Origin: Rufibacter latericius
GTDB taxonomy: Bacteria; Bacteroidota; Bacteroidia; Cytophagales; Hymenobacteraceae
Direction of reading: 5' to 3'
NCBI RefSeq assembly: GCF_003721515.1
Contig: NZ_RJJD01000015.1
Span: 224,258 to 288,257, forward strand
DNA length: 64,000 bases
The first letter of the stretch is position 1. Every line of letters begins with the position of its first letter. The notes beneath the pieces were generated by a model. It worked only from the letters and a program-made list of their open reading frames with translations, did not search any database and was not told the origin of the DNA. The position numbers and the translations under genes are program-made. Positions 9,177-17,053 of this stretch are shown one piece after another.

Positions 9177-9187
9177 GAAGCCCATAG

Positions 9188-9220
9188 AGGCCTCACAGGT
9201 TTTGAAAACCTGTGAGGCCT
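9188..9220. terminator. Perfect 16-bp hairpin with T-run
   Basis: AGGCCTCACAGGTTTT and its exact complement AAAACCTGTGAGGCCT are separated by a single G and followed by TTTATTTTTT. This is a classic rho-independent terminator for the plus-strand gene ending at 9105. The arm sequence CCTCACAGGTTTT is not seen elsewhere in this window, so it is a different family from the GTTTTC palindrome. Confidence 0.8.
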
Positions 9221-9426
9221 TTTATTTTTTGGGAGTTGAGCAAGCGATGTATCAGTTGTTCACTCTGCCAGAAGCAGGATTTCCAGATGAATCAGTTTCA
9301 GGATTCAGAAGCAGCGGCAATGGCACAGACACTCGCAAGTCCGCCGGACGCTACGGGGTCTTTTGAACGGACGCTTTCGGGCTGCTTCCCAAAAAACAGG
9401 CTAAAAACAGGCAAGCAGATTTCGTC
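9221..9426. other. Intergenic DNA with a second palindrome copy and a GC-rich island
   Basis: No gene is supported between the terminator and the end of the histidine kinase gene. At 9322-9360 there is a GC-rich island containing AGTCCGCCGGACG, unlike its surroundings. At 9372-9411 lies a copy of the dispersed palindrome (CGCTTTCGGGCTGCTTCC, then AAAAAACAGGCTAAAAACAG), positioned 16 bp past the kinase stop codon, where it could end minus-strand transcripts. Confidence 0.5.
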
Positions 9427-10758
9427 TCAACTCCGGACCGAAGCCACAGGCAACGCTTCCGCAAAGGTGATCTGGAACGTGGTGATTCCGTCTGAGTCAG
9501 ATTGGAGCGAGAACGGGAAATGGTGGTGCAACAGGATCTCGCGCACCATGGTGAGCCCGATGCCCTGGCCGTTGGTTTTGGTGCTGAAGAAAGGAGAGAA
9601 GAGTTTTTCCTGCACCTCGGGAGAAATCGGCTTGCCGTTGTCCTGAATGCAGAGTTGCGGCGGCGAGGCAGTGGTCTGTACTTTGACCCAACCCTCGGGT
9701 TCACAGGCTTCCAGTGCATTTTTCACCACGTTGATCAGGACCTGTTCCATCTGCTGCACATCCATCTCAATGGGAACCATGTCCTGGGCCAAGCACCATT
9801 GCCAGCGCACGTTTTTCCGCTCAAAGGAGGGCAGCATGAGCCGGTGAATGCTTTGCAGCAGTTGATGCAGATCGGTGGAGTGTTTCACAGGCGGCGGGAT
9901 CCGGACCACATTCGCGAAATTAGCCATAAAACCCGCCAGGTTCTGGTTGCGCGTGATGCAAACCTGCAGCGCGTCGTCAAAGTCGGGGCGGGTGTCTTCG
10001 TTCAGTTGCGGCGCGAAATACGAGAAGGAGTGGAGGATGGAGTTGACCGCGCCAATGGAGTTGTTGATCTCGTGCGACATCATCCTGATGAGCTTCTCGT
10101 AGGCATTCCGCTCTTTCTCCAGCAGTTCCTGGGTGAGTTCCTCCACCAGAATAAAATAGCGGTGGTAGCCCCGGTCCAGGAACCTGATTTTGCGGCATCG
10201 GTAGGTCTGGATGCCGTTGGGCCGGATCACGCGCTGCTCGTTTCTTGGTAGTTTGCCCAGCGAGTTGCCCCAGTGGCTGGGAAGTTCATCCAGCGGTTTG
10301 CCTACCACGTCTTTCCCCGAGGTCTGGAGCAGCAGGGCGGCCGCAGGATTAAGTCCGGCCACGCGGTCATGCGTGTCCAGGAGAATGATGCCGGAGGGCG
10401 AGGCTTCAATGAGGCGTTCCAGCAGGAAATGTTTCTCGGTCTGCACCACTCGTTCCTGCCGCAACTCGTCCATCATCTGGTTGTACACACTTATAAGCTG
10501 ATCTACCTCTTTCTGGCCCGTTTCCATGAATTTGATGGAGAAATCGCGGTCGCGGATAGACTCCACGCCGGCGGCGATGAGGTTGAGCGGCCGCACGAAC
10601 GAGGTGTACAGGTTGGCCGTAAAGATCAGGCTCACCAGAATCAAGACCTCAGAGGCCACAAAAAGCCACTTGTTGTAGGTAAGCAGTTGCCAGGCCAATA
10701 CGCCCATGGCGGCGTACAGCAAAACGGTGGTGACAATGAATTTACTCCGCAGCGTCAT
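9427..10758 (-). CDS. PAS-containing sensor histidine kinase (NtrY-like)
   Basis: 443 aa: two transmembrane helices (about 8-26 and 32-50), a HAMP-like linker (about 53-105), a PAS domain (about 112-210; LIEASPSGIILLDTHDRVAGLNPAA), an H-box MMSHEINNSIGAVNSIL with the phosphoacceptor about His229, and a HATPase domain (EQVLINVVKNALEA, IQDNGKPI, TNGQGIGLTMVREIL). With almost no periplasmic loop between the helices, it probably senses a membrane or cytoplasmic signal. Its start overlaps the end of the NtrC-type activator gene by 17 bp. This is the expected partner kinase for that activator, and the last gene of the exporter block. Confidence 0.9.
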   Translation of the reverse strand: MTLRSKFIVTTVLLYAAMGVLAWQLLTYNKWLFVASEVLILVSLIFTANLYTSFVRPLNLIAAGVESIRDRDFSIKFMETGQKEVDQLISVYNQMMDELRQERVVQTEKHFLLERLIEASPSGIILLDTHDRVAGLNPAAALLLQTSGKDVVGKPLDELPSHWGNSLGKLPRNEQRVIRPNGIQTYRCRKIRFLDRGYHRYFILVEELTQELLEKERNAYEKLIRMMSHEINNSIGAVNSILHSFSYFAPQLNEDTRPDFDDALQVCITRNQNLAGFMANFANVVRIPPPVKHSTDLHQLLQSIHRLMLPSFERKNVRWQWCLAQDMVPIEMDVQQMEQVLINVVKNALEACEPEGWVKVQTTASPPQLCIQDNGKPISPEVQEKLFSPFFSTKTNGQGIGLTMVREILLHHHFPFSLQSDSDGITTFQITFAEALPVASVRS

Positions 10759-12124
10759 ACGGAATGTTGAACTTCTCCAGACGGCGGTACAGAGAACCCC
10801 GGCTCACGCCCAGCGCTTTAGCCACTTTGCTCACGTTGTTGCTGTAATAGGCCATGGATTTCTTGATCATATTGGCTTCCAGCTCGTCCAGGGTCATGGC
10901 ACCTACCGAGGGCAGCAGCTTTTCGTCCAGTTTGCGAGAGGCGCCCTGCAGTTGGTTCTGAAAATCCTCCACGTCCAGCAGGCTTTTGCCGGAAACCAGT
11001 ACCGTACGCTCCACCAAATTCTTCAACTCCCGGATGTTGCCCGGCAGCGGCTGTTCGCGCAGCCATTTCAGGGCCTTGTTGCTCACCTGAAGCGCCTGTT
11101 TGTGGTACGTGTTCTTGAGGTTATTCACAAAATGTTGCACCAACAGCGGGATGTCCTGCGGACGCTCGCGCAAGGCTGGTAATTTCACGGTAATCAGGTT
11201 GATGCGGTAATACAGATCCTCGCGGAACTTGCCTTCAGCCACCATTTCCTGCAGGTTGCGGTTAGTGGCGCAGATCACGCGTATGTCCAGGTTCTTGGAG
11301 CGGCTGTCGCCGAGGACTTCATAGGTGCGGTCCTGGAGCACGCGCAGCAGTTTCACTTGGCTGCCCATATCCAATTCGCCAATCTCGTCCAGGAAAATGG
11401 TGCCTTTGTTGGCCATCTCAAAACGGCCCACACGGTCGGCTTTGGCATCGGTGAAGGCGCCGCGCCGGTGCCCGAACATCTCACTCTCAAACAAACTCCC
11501 CGAGATACCGCCCAGGTTCACTTTCACAAACGGCGCTTTCTTGCGGTGACTGTTCTTGTGAATGGCCTCGGCAATAAGTTCTTTGCCTGTGCCGCTGTCG
11601 CCTTCAATTAGCACCGAGGCATCGGTGGCGCTGATCTGCCCAATGTTGCGCAACACCTGCAGCAGGCCCGGGTCTTCGCCCACAATCATGGAGAAGTCGT
11701 ATTGGTCATCCAGTTGCTTGCGGGTCAGTTTTTCAGAGGAAGTCTCTACAGAAGGCTTAGCCAGTTCAAGGGCCGTCTTCACCGATTGCAGCAGGTGCTC
11801 GTTGTTCCAGGGCTTGGTGATGAAATCGGCGGCGCCGCCTTTGAGACCTTCCACAGCCAGGTTAATGGAACCCCAACCAGTGATGAGGATCACCGGAACC
11901 GCCGGGCACCGCTGCTTTATTTGGCCCAGTAACTGCAAGCCGTCTTCGCCGGTGGTTTCCATGGAGAAGTTCATGTCCATGAGCACCAACTGCGGTACCT
12001 GGCGGGCCACCGCGTGCAGCGCCTCCTCCGGACCATCGGCTTGGGCCGTGGCAAAACCAGCTTGTTTCAGCAACAAACTTAAAGAGGCCCGTACGGCTAC
12101 ATCGTCATCAACTATCAGGATCAT
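10742..12124 (-). CDS. NtrC-family sigma-54-dependent response regulator
   Basis: 460 aa from MILIVDDDVAVRASL. Receiver domain (1-115, phosphoacceptor about Asp50 in LVLMDMNF); AAA+ domain with Walker A GDSGTGKE (175-182), the sigma-54 contact loop as GAFTDA (222-227) instead of GAFTGA, and TIFLDEIGEL as Walker B; C-terminal Fis-type HTH (VSKVAKALGVSRGSLYRRLEKF). It should activate RNA polymerase-sigma-54 once phosphorylated. The open frame continues to 12220, but that extension carries a copy of the palindromic element and is unlike receiver domains, so I place the start at 12124. The G-to-D change in GAFTGA occurs in other Bacteroidota activators as far as I recall. Confidence 0.9.
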   Translation of the reverse strand: MILIVDDDVAVRASLSLLLKQAGFATAQADGPEEALHAVARQVPQLVLMDMNFSMETTGEDGLQLLGQIKQRCPAVPVILITGWGSINLAVEGLKGGAADFITKPWNNEHLLQSVKTALELAKPSVETSSEKLTRKQLDDQYDFSMIVGEDPGLLQVLRNIGQISATDASVLIEGDSGTGKELIAEAIHKNSHRKKAPFVKVNLGGISGSLFESEMFGHRRGAFTDAKADRVGRFEMANKGTIFLDEIGELDMGSQVKLLRVLQDRTYEVLGDSRSKNLDIRVICATNRNLQEMVAEGKFREDLYYRINLITVKLPALRERPQDIPLLVQHFVNNLKNTYHKQALQVSNKALKWLREQPLPGNIRELKNLVERTVLVSGKSLLDVEDFQNQLQGASRKLDEKLLPSVGAMTLDELEANMIKKSMAYYSNNVSKVAKALGVSRGSLYRRLEKFNIPYDAAE

Positions 12125-12153
12125 GGGTTCTGGAAACGGGTAAGTGAAGGTAA

Positions 12154-12182
12154 CGTTTTTAGGCTGTTTTGAAAAAGAAGCC
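12154..12182. repeat. Short copy of the dispersed palindrome upstream of the response regulator
   Basis: CGTTTTTAGGCTGTTTTGAA followed by AAAGAAGCC. The left arm fits the family well; the right arm is truncated. It lies just ahead of the chosen start of the sigma-54 activator. Confidence 0.5.
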
Positions 12183-12248
12183 GCACTTGATGGCTGATTT
12201 TTGCGTGCTGATTTCTCCATAAGGTGTGACAGTTTCGGTGTCCTGGAA

Positions 12249-12302
12249 TGCGGTTGCGTTTAGAGCCTGCTTTCTTTAAAACAGGCCCTAAACGCAACCG
12301 CA
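12249..12302. repeat. Long hairpin copy of the dispersed palindrome between permease and regulator genes
   Basis: Two 21-nt arms, beginning TGCGGTTGCGTTTAG and ending CTAAACGCAACCGCA, pair with one mismatch around a 12-nt loop CTTTCTTTAAAA. The inner part is the family core (GCGTTTAGAGCCTG, then CAGGCCCTAAACGC), and the outer 5-6 bp extend the stem. It is the most stable hairpin in the exporter block and separates the transport genes from the regulatory genes, so it may partly terminate or stabilise the transcript. Confidence 0.75.
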
Positions 12303-12321
12303 ATTGCCAACTCAATTCTCT

Positions 12322-13503
12322 CTATTCTTCATGCAGCGCCACGGCCGGGAAAATCTTGGAAGCCTGCCGGCTGGGGTAAATGGCGCAGACAATGGCCAGC
12401 AAAAAGATCAGGAGGGCGGCCACGCCAATGCTTTGCCAGTAGATGAAGGAAGACAACTGGAACACGTTCAGGAGCGGGAACTGCGCCGCCAGCAACAAGC
12501 CCAGCAACAACCCGAAGGTGGCAATCACCAGCACTTCGCCCACAAACTGGTTCCTGATCTGTTTGGAAGAGGCCCCGATGGCCCGGCGCAACCCGATTTC
12601 AGAATAACGGCGGTTGATGTTGTACCATAGCACCCCAAACAAGCCCAGGGCCACGTTGATGATCAGGAAGCCGCACACCAGGCTCATGGCGATCATGGGC
12701 ACCGTAGTCACCTTGGCTTTGCTCTGGCGCATTTTCTCCTGGGTGGTCACCTCAATGGTCCAGTCTTTGGCGATGCGTGACAGCTCACGCACCATCTTCT
12801 CTTCAAAGGCAACGCCTGCGCCGGGTTTCACTTTGATCAGGAGGCCGTTCCAGATGGAATTCTTGTCTTTCTCCAGGTTGATGCGGTGGAAATACGCCGC
12901 TTTCTCCGGGTCAAACTCACTGTAAGACCGGTAATGGTCTACCACGCCAATCACTGCATACCGGGTAGAGTCGTTAATGGGAATAAGTTTACCGATGGGG
13001 TCTTCCTCGCCGAACAATTCTTCCTGCAGCTTTTTGTTGATCACGATGGGGTCGTGCAGACTGCCATTGTCCTGCGGCCCGAACCAGCGGCCCCGGCTCA
13101 CCTCCATGTCCAGTACATCTTTATACTCGTCCTGCACGTCAAATATCTCGGTCTCTACATCCTTTTTGCTTTTGTAAGACAAGACATTGTTCATCTGGCT
13201 GAAGGCAAAAGGCGTATTGGAATTAGCCAGGGAAGCGTGCTCCACCTCGGGGAAGCTGCGCACCCGCTGAATCAACTGCTGCTGAACGGCAATGTTATGC
13301 GCCGCGGAGTCTGTGTTTGGGTTCAGCCATAGTTGCCACACCTTGTCGTATTTGAAGCCCAGCGGCTGGGTATAGTTGTGGTAGTTGTAGATGATGAAAC
13401 TGAGCACCGCAAAGAGCACCAGGAAGGAGAAGAAGATTTCGGTGATCAGAAGGAAATTACTCTTCTTCTGATTCCAGATCAATTTAAACAGATGGCGTAT
13501 CAT
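12322..13503 (-). CDS. ABC exporter permease, MacB/FtsX type (second subunit)
   Basis: 393 aa with the MacB architecture: N-terminal transmembrane helix (about 17-40, FLLITEIFFSFLVLFAVLSF), a large periplasmic domain (about 45-270), and three C-terminal helices forming the FtsX domain (VPMIAMSLVCGFLIINVALGL onward, with NRRYSEIGLRRAIGAS in the cytoplasmic loop). Such permeases work by mechanotransmission, pushing periplasmic substrates through a TolC channel. It overlaps the preceding permease by the 4-bp ATGA, so the pair is translationally coupled and likely a heterodimer. Confidence 0.9.
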   Translation of the reverse strand: MIRHLFKLIWNQKKSNFLLITEIFFSFLVLFAVLSFIIYNYHNYTQPLGFKYDKVWQLWLNPNTDSAAHNIAVQQQLIQRVRSFPEVEHASLANSNTPFAFSQMNNVLSYKSKKDVETEIFDVQDEYKDVLDMEVSRGRWFGPQDNGSLHDPIVINKKLQEELFGEEDPIGKLIPINDSTRYAVIGVVDHYRSYSEFDPEKAAYFHRINLEKDKNSIWNGLLIKVKPGAGVAFEEKMVRELSRIAKDWTIEVTTQEKMRQSKAKVTTVPMIAMSLVCGFLIINVALGLFGVLWYNINRRYSEIGLRRAIGASSKQIRNQFVGEVLVIATFGLLLGLLLAAQFPLLNVFQLSSFIYWQSIGVAALLIFLLAIVCAIYPSRQASKIFPAVALHEE

Positions 13504-14744
13504 TTGGAACCTCCTTTCAGTGCCTCAACGGCGTTTAAGCGTGACATTTTAAAAGCGGGATAAACCCCGGAAACCAACCCGAAAATAAGGCAGAGCAGCA
13601 ATCCCCAGGCAAACACCCGCAGGTTCAAGCCCAAATTCACATAAGCCAGAATGCCGCTGTCATTGATCATCTCCAGCACCCCCGCCGAGATCAGGAACCC
13701 CAGCATACCGCCCAACAGCGTCAAGAAGATGTTCTCCACAATGAACTGCCCGATGATGGTCTTAGATGAAGCCCCAAACGCTTTGCGCACGCCAATCTCC
13801 GAAGACCGTTCCATGATGCGGCTGATGTTGATGTTCACCAAATTGATGGTAGGCAGCAGCATGAACAGGAAAGCCGCGAAAGCAAGAATGGCGTACAGCA
13901 TAGCTGATTTATCGGTTTTTCCGCCTCCCATGAGGCTGCGGGCAAAGGTCCCGAAGATGTCATCGGCGAAAGAAAATACTTCCTGCACTCCCTCCGGCTT
14001 GCTGTCCTTGTTCACCTGCAGCATCATGGAAGCGAACTCTTCCTTGATTTTGGGTACGTCTCCTGCTTTTTTGGCCTTGATGGTAGCGAAGTAGGTTCCT
14101 TTGAGACCGGTGCGTTTGAAATCCTGGCTTTTGAGCGTGATTGGCACCCAGACATCGGCGTAGGAATGCAGGCGCAGCACCGGCACATCTTCCACCACGC
14201 CCACCACTTTGTATTTCACCTGGTCTACCTCAATGATCTGGCCTATTGCCTCTTTATCCCCGAAGTAGTTTTTGCGGGTGTTTTGGTTGATGACCGCCAC
14301 GCGGGTGGCATTGTCCACTTCCTGCGCACTGAACGGCCGGCCTTCCACGAAATTGAAATCCAGGATGTCCCAGAAGGCGGCATCGGTGTGTTTCTGATCC
14401 AGCGTCAGCTTTTTGTTGTTCACGTAGCTGTTCACCGGCATAAAGATGGAGTTGATGGAGACGTTCTCCGGGGTTTTCAGCGGCCGCACGAAGCGGTTCA
14501 GGAAATAATAACTAGGCGGACTGCTGTTGGTATAACCTTCTTTGAACTGCTCGCGCATGTTATTCACAAAAAGCAACCGGTCAGATTCCCGCTCCGGCAT
14601 CTGCGGCCCGAAGGCGTGGTCAAAGAGGGAAGTCACCACCATCAACACCATCAAGGTGAAACTGATCCCGAAGAGGCTGATGAAGGTGAAGAATTTGCGG
14701 CGTTGCAACACCGCCCAGGCAGTTTTTATATAATTCTTTAACAT
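13500..14744 (-). CDS. ABC exporter permease, MacB/FtsX type (first subunit)
   Basis: 414 aa: N-terminal helix (about 20-42, FTFISLFGISFTLMVLMVV), MacB_PCD periplasmic domain to about residue 280, then the FtsX domain with three helices and the cytoplasmic motif MERSSEIGVRKAFGASSKTI. It starts 10 bp after the stop of the ATPase gene and overlaps the second permease by 4 bp. The two permeases are divergent in sequence, which suggests an obligate heterodimer served by the single ATPase upstream. Confidence 0.9.
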   Translation of the reverse strand: MLKNYIKTAWAVLQRRKFFTFISLFGISFTLMVLMVVTSLFDHAFGPQMPERESDRLLFVNNMREQFKEGYTNSSPPSYYFLNRFVRPLKTPENVSINSIFMPVNSYVNNKKLTLDQKHTDAAFWDILDFNFVEGRPFSAQEVDNATRVAVINQNTRKNYFGDKEAIGQIIEVDQVKYKVVGVVEDVPVLRLHSYADVWVPITLKSQDFKRTGLKGTYFATIKAKKAGDVPKIKEEFASMMLQVNKDSKPEGVQEVFSFADDIFGTFARSLMGGGKTDKSAMLYAILAFAAFLFMLLPTINLVNINISRIMERSSEIGVRKAFGASSKTIIGQFIVENIFLTLLGGMLGFLISAGVLEMINDSGILAYVNLGLNLRVFAWGLLLCLIFGLVSGVYPAFKMSRLNAVEALKGGSK

Positions 14745-14754
14745 GGCCGTACGG

Positions 14755-15447
14755 TTAAATCTGGGCTTCTATTACCATGGAATCTGCCACTTGCTGCCCG
14801 TCAAAGAACCTGATGAGGCGGTTAGTTTTGAGAGCCATGTTCTCATCGTGGGTTACCATCACAATGGTGGTGCCTTCTTCCTGGTTCAGCCGTAGCAGAA
14901 TGTCCATGATCTCCTCACCCATCATGCTGTCTAGGTTTCCGGTAGGCTCATCCGCCAAGATAATCTCCGGGTTCCCGGCCAAAGCCCTGGCAATAGCCAC
15001 CCGCTGGCGCTGCCCACCCGATAACTGGTTAGGGAAGTGCTTCGTACGGGCGCTCAGACCTACCTTCTCCAGCGCCTCCAATGCCCGCTTGCGCCGCTCA
15101 CTCGCCGATACATTGCGGTACAGCAACGGCAGCTCCACATTGTCCACCACACTCAGGTCATGGATCAAATGATAGCTCTGGAACACGAACCCGATTTTCT
15201 CGTTGCGCAGCCTGGCCAGCTTGCTGTCTGAATGCGTTTTCACCGGCTGGCCGTCAATGGCCACGTACCCGCCGGTAGGCTCATCCAGCAGGCCCATGAT
15301 GTTGAGAAGCGTGGATTTCCCGCAACCAGATGGCCCCATGATGGAGACGAATTCGCCGCGCTCCACCTGCAGGTTCACGCGATTGAGGGCTACCGTTTCA
15401 ATGGTCTTGGTGCGGTAGACTTTTTCGATGTCGATTAACTGTATCAT
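14755..15447 (-). CDS. ABC transporter ATP-binding protein (MacB/LolD class)
   Basis: 230 aa with a complete nucleotide-binding domain: Walker A GPSGCGKST (about 39-47), Q-loop FVFQSYHLIHDLSVVDNVELPLL, signature LSGGQRQRVAIARAL, Walker B IILADEPTGNLDS, and H-switch VTHD. The insert after the Q-loop is typical of the LolD/FtsE/MacB class. It energises the two permeases directly downstream. A 112-bp gap containing a palindrome copy separates it from the TolC-type gene. Confidence 0.93.
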   Translation of the reverse strand: MIQLIDIEKVYRTKTIETVALNRVNLQVERGEFVSIMGPSGCGKSTLLNIMGLLDEPTGGYVAIDGQPVKTHSDSKLARLRNEKIGFVFQSYHLIHDLSVVDNVELPLLYRNVSASERRKRALEALEKVGLSARTKHFPNQLSGGQRQRVAIARALAGNPEIILADEPTGNLDSMMGEEIMDILLRLNQEEGTTIVMVTHDENMALKTNRLIRFFDGQQVADSMVIEAQI

Positions 15448-15514
15448 AGTTATAATGAGTTAATATTTTAATGTGCTGATGTGTTATTTCTGTAAGCAAT
15501 GGTCTGTCTTTTCT

Positions 15515-15551
15515 GTTTAGCGCCTGTTTTCCGGAAAACAGACTAGAAGCG
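15515..15551. repeat. Dispersed palindrome copy with perfect core
   Basis: The core CTGTTTTCCGGAAAACAG (15524-15541) is a perfect 18-bp palindrome. The outer arms GTTTAGCGC and ACTAGAAGC are imperfect. It lies between the TolC-type and ATPase genes of the exporter block. Confidence 0.7.
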
Positions 15552-15559
15552 GCACCAGG

Positions 15560-17041
15560 CTATTTTTCTGCTTCTAAAGGTACTCCGCGTTCAAAGTCAT
15601 ACAAAGTGAGGGCCCGAAGACGGTAATAGGCTACCCAGAAATCCTGCAGCGCCACAATGTAGGCGCGACGGGCCTGGTCTTTTTCCTGGAGCGCGATGTT
15701 CAGATCCGTGATGCTGATGCGGCCCACCAGGAACGTGGCTTTGGTGATGTCATAGCGTTCCTGGCCAATGGAGTCTGCGGCGGCGGTGATGCGGAGGCGT
15801 TCTTTCAGGAGCTCAATCTGGTTGACTTGCGTGTACACGCTCTGTTCAAAGGCGGTCTTCTCCTGCTCCACGGTATATTGGGTGAGTTGCAGGTTCGCCT
15901 CGGCGGTTTTCACGCGGGCTTTCTGCCGTCCCCAATCCACAATGGGCATATTGAAACCTAAAATCACCTGCTGCTGGTTCTCGGGGCTGGCGTAGCTTTC
16001 AGCGAACTTGTTGGCGCTTTTGGTTAGCCCGAAGGTGGCGTACAGATCGGCGTTAAAACCACCTTTGCCACGGGCTTCGGCTACCTGCTGTTGGGCTTGC
16101 AACACCTTGCGTTCGTATTGATAGCGTTCTTTGCGGTTCAGGCGGGCCTGATCTAGGGCAGCCTGTTCGGGCACGTTCAGAGCTGGAACCTCGGCAGGGG
16201 CTTGCACGGCTATTTTCTCGCCCTGGGGAATCCCCACGTAAGCGGCAAACTGCATGGCCATGGTCTTTAGCTCGGTGGCGGCCTGGGCCTGGGCCAATTG
16301 GGCGTTCATGAGGCTGAGCTGCAGTTGCAACAGTTCGTTTCTGGACAGCTTACCCAAGCGGTGCTTTTCTTCAGCTATCTTAAACAGGGCTTTGTTGTTT
16401 TCCACGTTTTTGGAGGCGATTTCGAAATTCACCTGCTGAAGCAGAACCTCAAAAAAGCGCTGGGTGGCGGTAGTGGCCACCGTCTCGCGGTCTTCCAGGT
16501 ACTGTTGCTCCGATTCCCGGAACCGCAGGGGTTCTACTTTCTTGGCCCAGGCCAGTGCATTGAACCCAAAAATTGGCTGTTTGAACCCAATGACCGCCGG
16601 AAAAGAGTTGTAGCGGCGAATGCTCTGGTTGAAGTCATCAAAGCGCTGGCTCTGGGAAGAAATGAAGATCTCGCCTCCGGTAAATCCTACCGCCTGCCGT
16701 ACCGCCAAACCCACTTCTGAATTACTGATGGAAACGGCCTTGAAATCGGTGGTACCGTCGGGCTGAATCACGGGCACGATGCTCCGGGAGAAATCTGGCA
16801 GCGTTCCGGTGAGCGACAAATGCGGCCGATAATCTGCTTTGAAGGTGCGGTACTGCCAATAGTTGCTGGTCTTGTTGGTGGTCGCCTGCTTGCTCGCGAT
16901 GGAAGAAGAAAGCGCCAGGTCTATGGTCTCCTGCAAGGTGAGCCGCCGACCCATATCTGTGGTTTGGCTGCTTTGCTGCGCCTGCGCCAACGGCAGGGCG
17001 AAGAAACTCACCAGCACTATATATAATAGAGTGTTTTTCAT
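15560..17041 (-). CDS. TolC-family outer membrane channel protein
   Basis: 493 aa with signal peptide (1-21, ending ALAQAQQ) and two OEP-like halves rich in Gln, Ala and Leu heptads (ANLQLTQYTVEQEKTAFEQSV and ITAAADSIGQERYDITKATF), as expected for a trimeric alpha-barrel duct. It would provide the outer-membrane exit for the ABC exporter. It begins 12 bp after the adaptor gene and is therefore in the same transcript. Confidence 0.9.
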   Translation of the reverse strand: MKNTLLYIVLVSFFALPLAQAQQSSQTTDMGRRLTLQETIDLALSSSIASKQATTNKTSNYWQYRTFKADYRPHLSLTGTLPDFSRSIVPVIQPDGTTDFKAVSISNSEVGLAVRQAVGFTGGEIFISSQSQRFDDFNQSIRRYNSFPAVIGFKQPIFGFNALAWAKKVEPLRFRESEQQYLEDRETVATTATQRFFEVLLQQVNFEIASKNVENNKALFKIAEEKHRLGKLSRNELLQLQLSLMNAQLAQAQAATELKTMAMQFAAYVGIPQGEKIAVQAPAEVPALNVPEQAALDQARLNRKERYQYERKVLQAQQQVAEARGKGGFNADLYATFGLTKSANKFAESYASPENQQQVILGFNMPIVDWGRQKARVKTAEANLQLTQYTVEQEKTAFEQSVYTQVNQIELLKERLRITAAADSIGQERYDITKATFLVGRISITDLNIALQEKDQARRAYIVALQDFWVAYYRLRALTLYDFERGVPLEAEK

Positions 17042-17053
17042 GACAGGCGGGCC

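Noticed and set aside
9502-10251. Long plus-strand ORF antisense to the histidine kinase (249 codons)
   Set aside because: It mirrors a clear kinase gene in a high-GC third-position context; no domain, signal or start context supports it.
12125-12220. N-terminal extension of the sigma-54 activator frame
   Set aside because: It is low-complexity, contains a palindrome-derived sequence, and precedes the canonical receiver start MILIVDDD.
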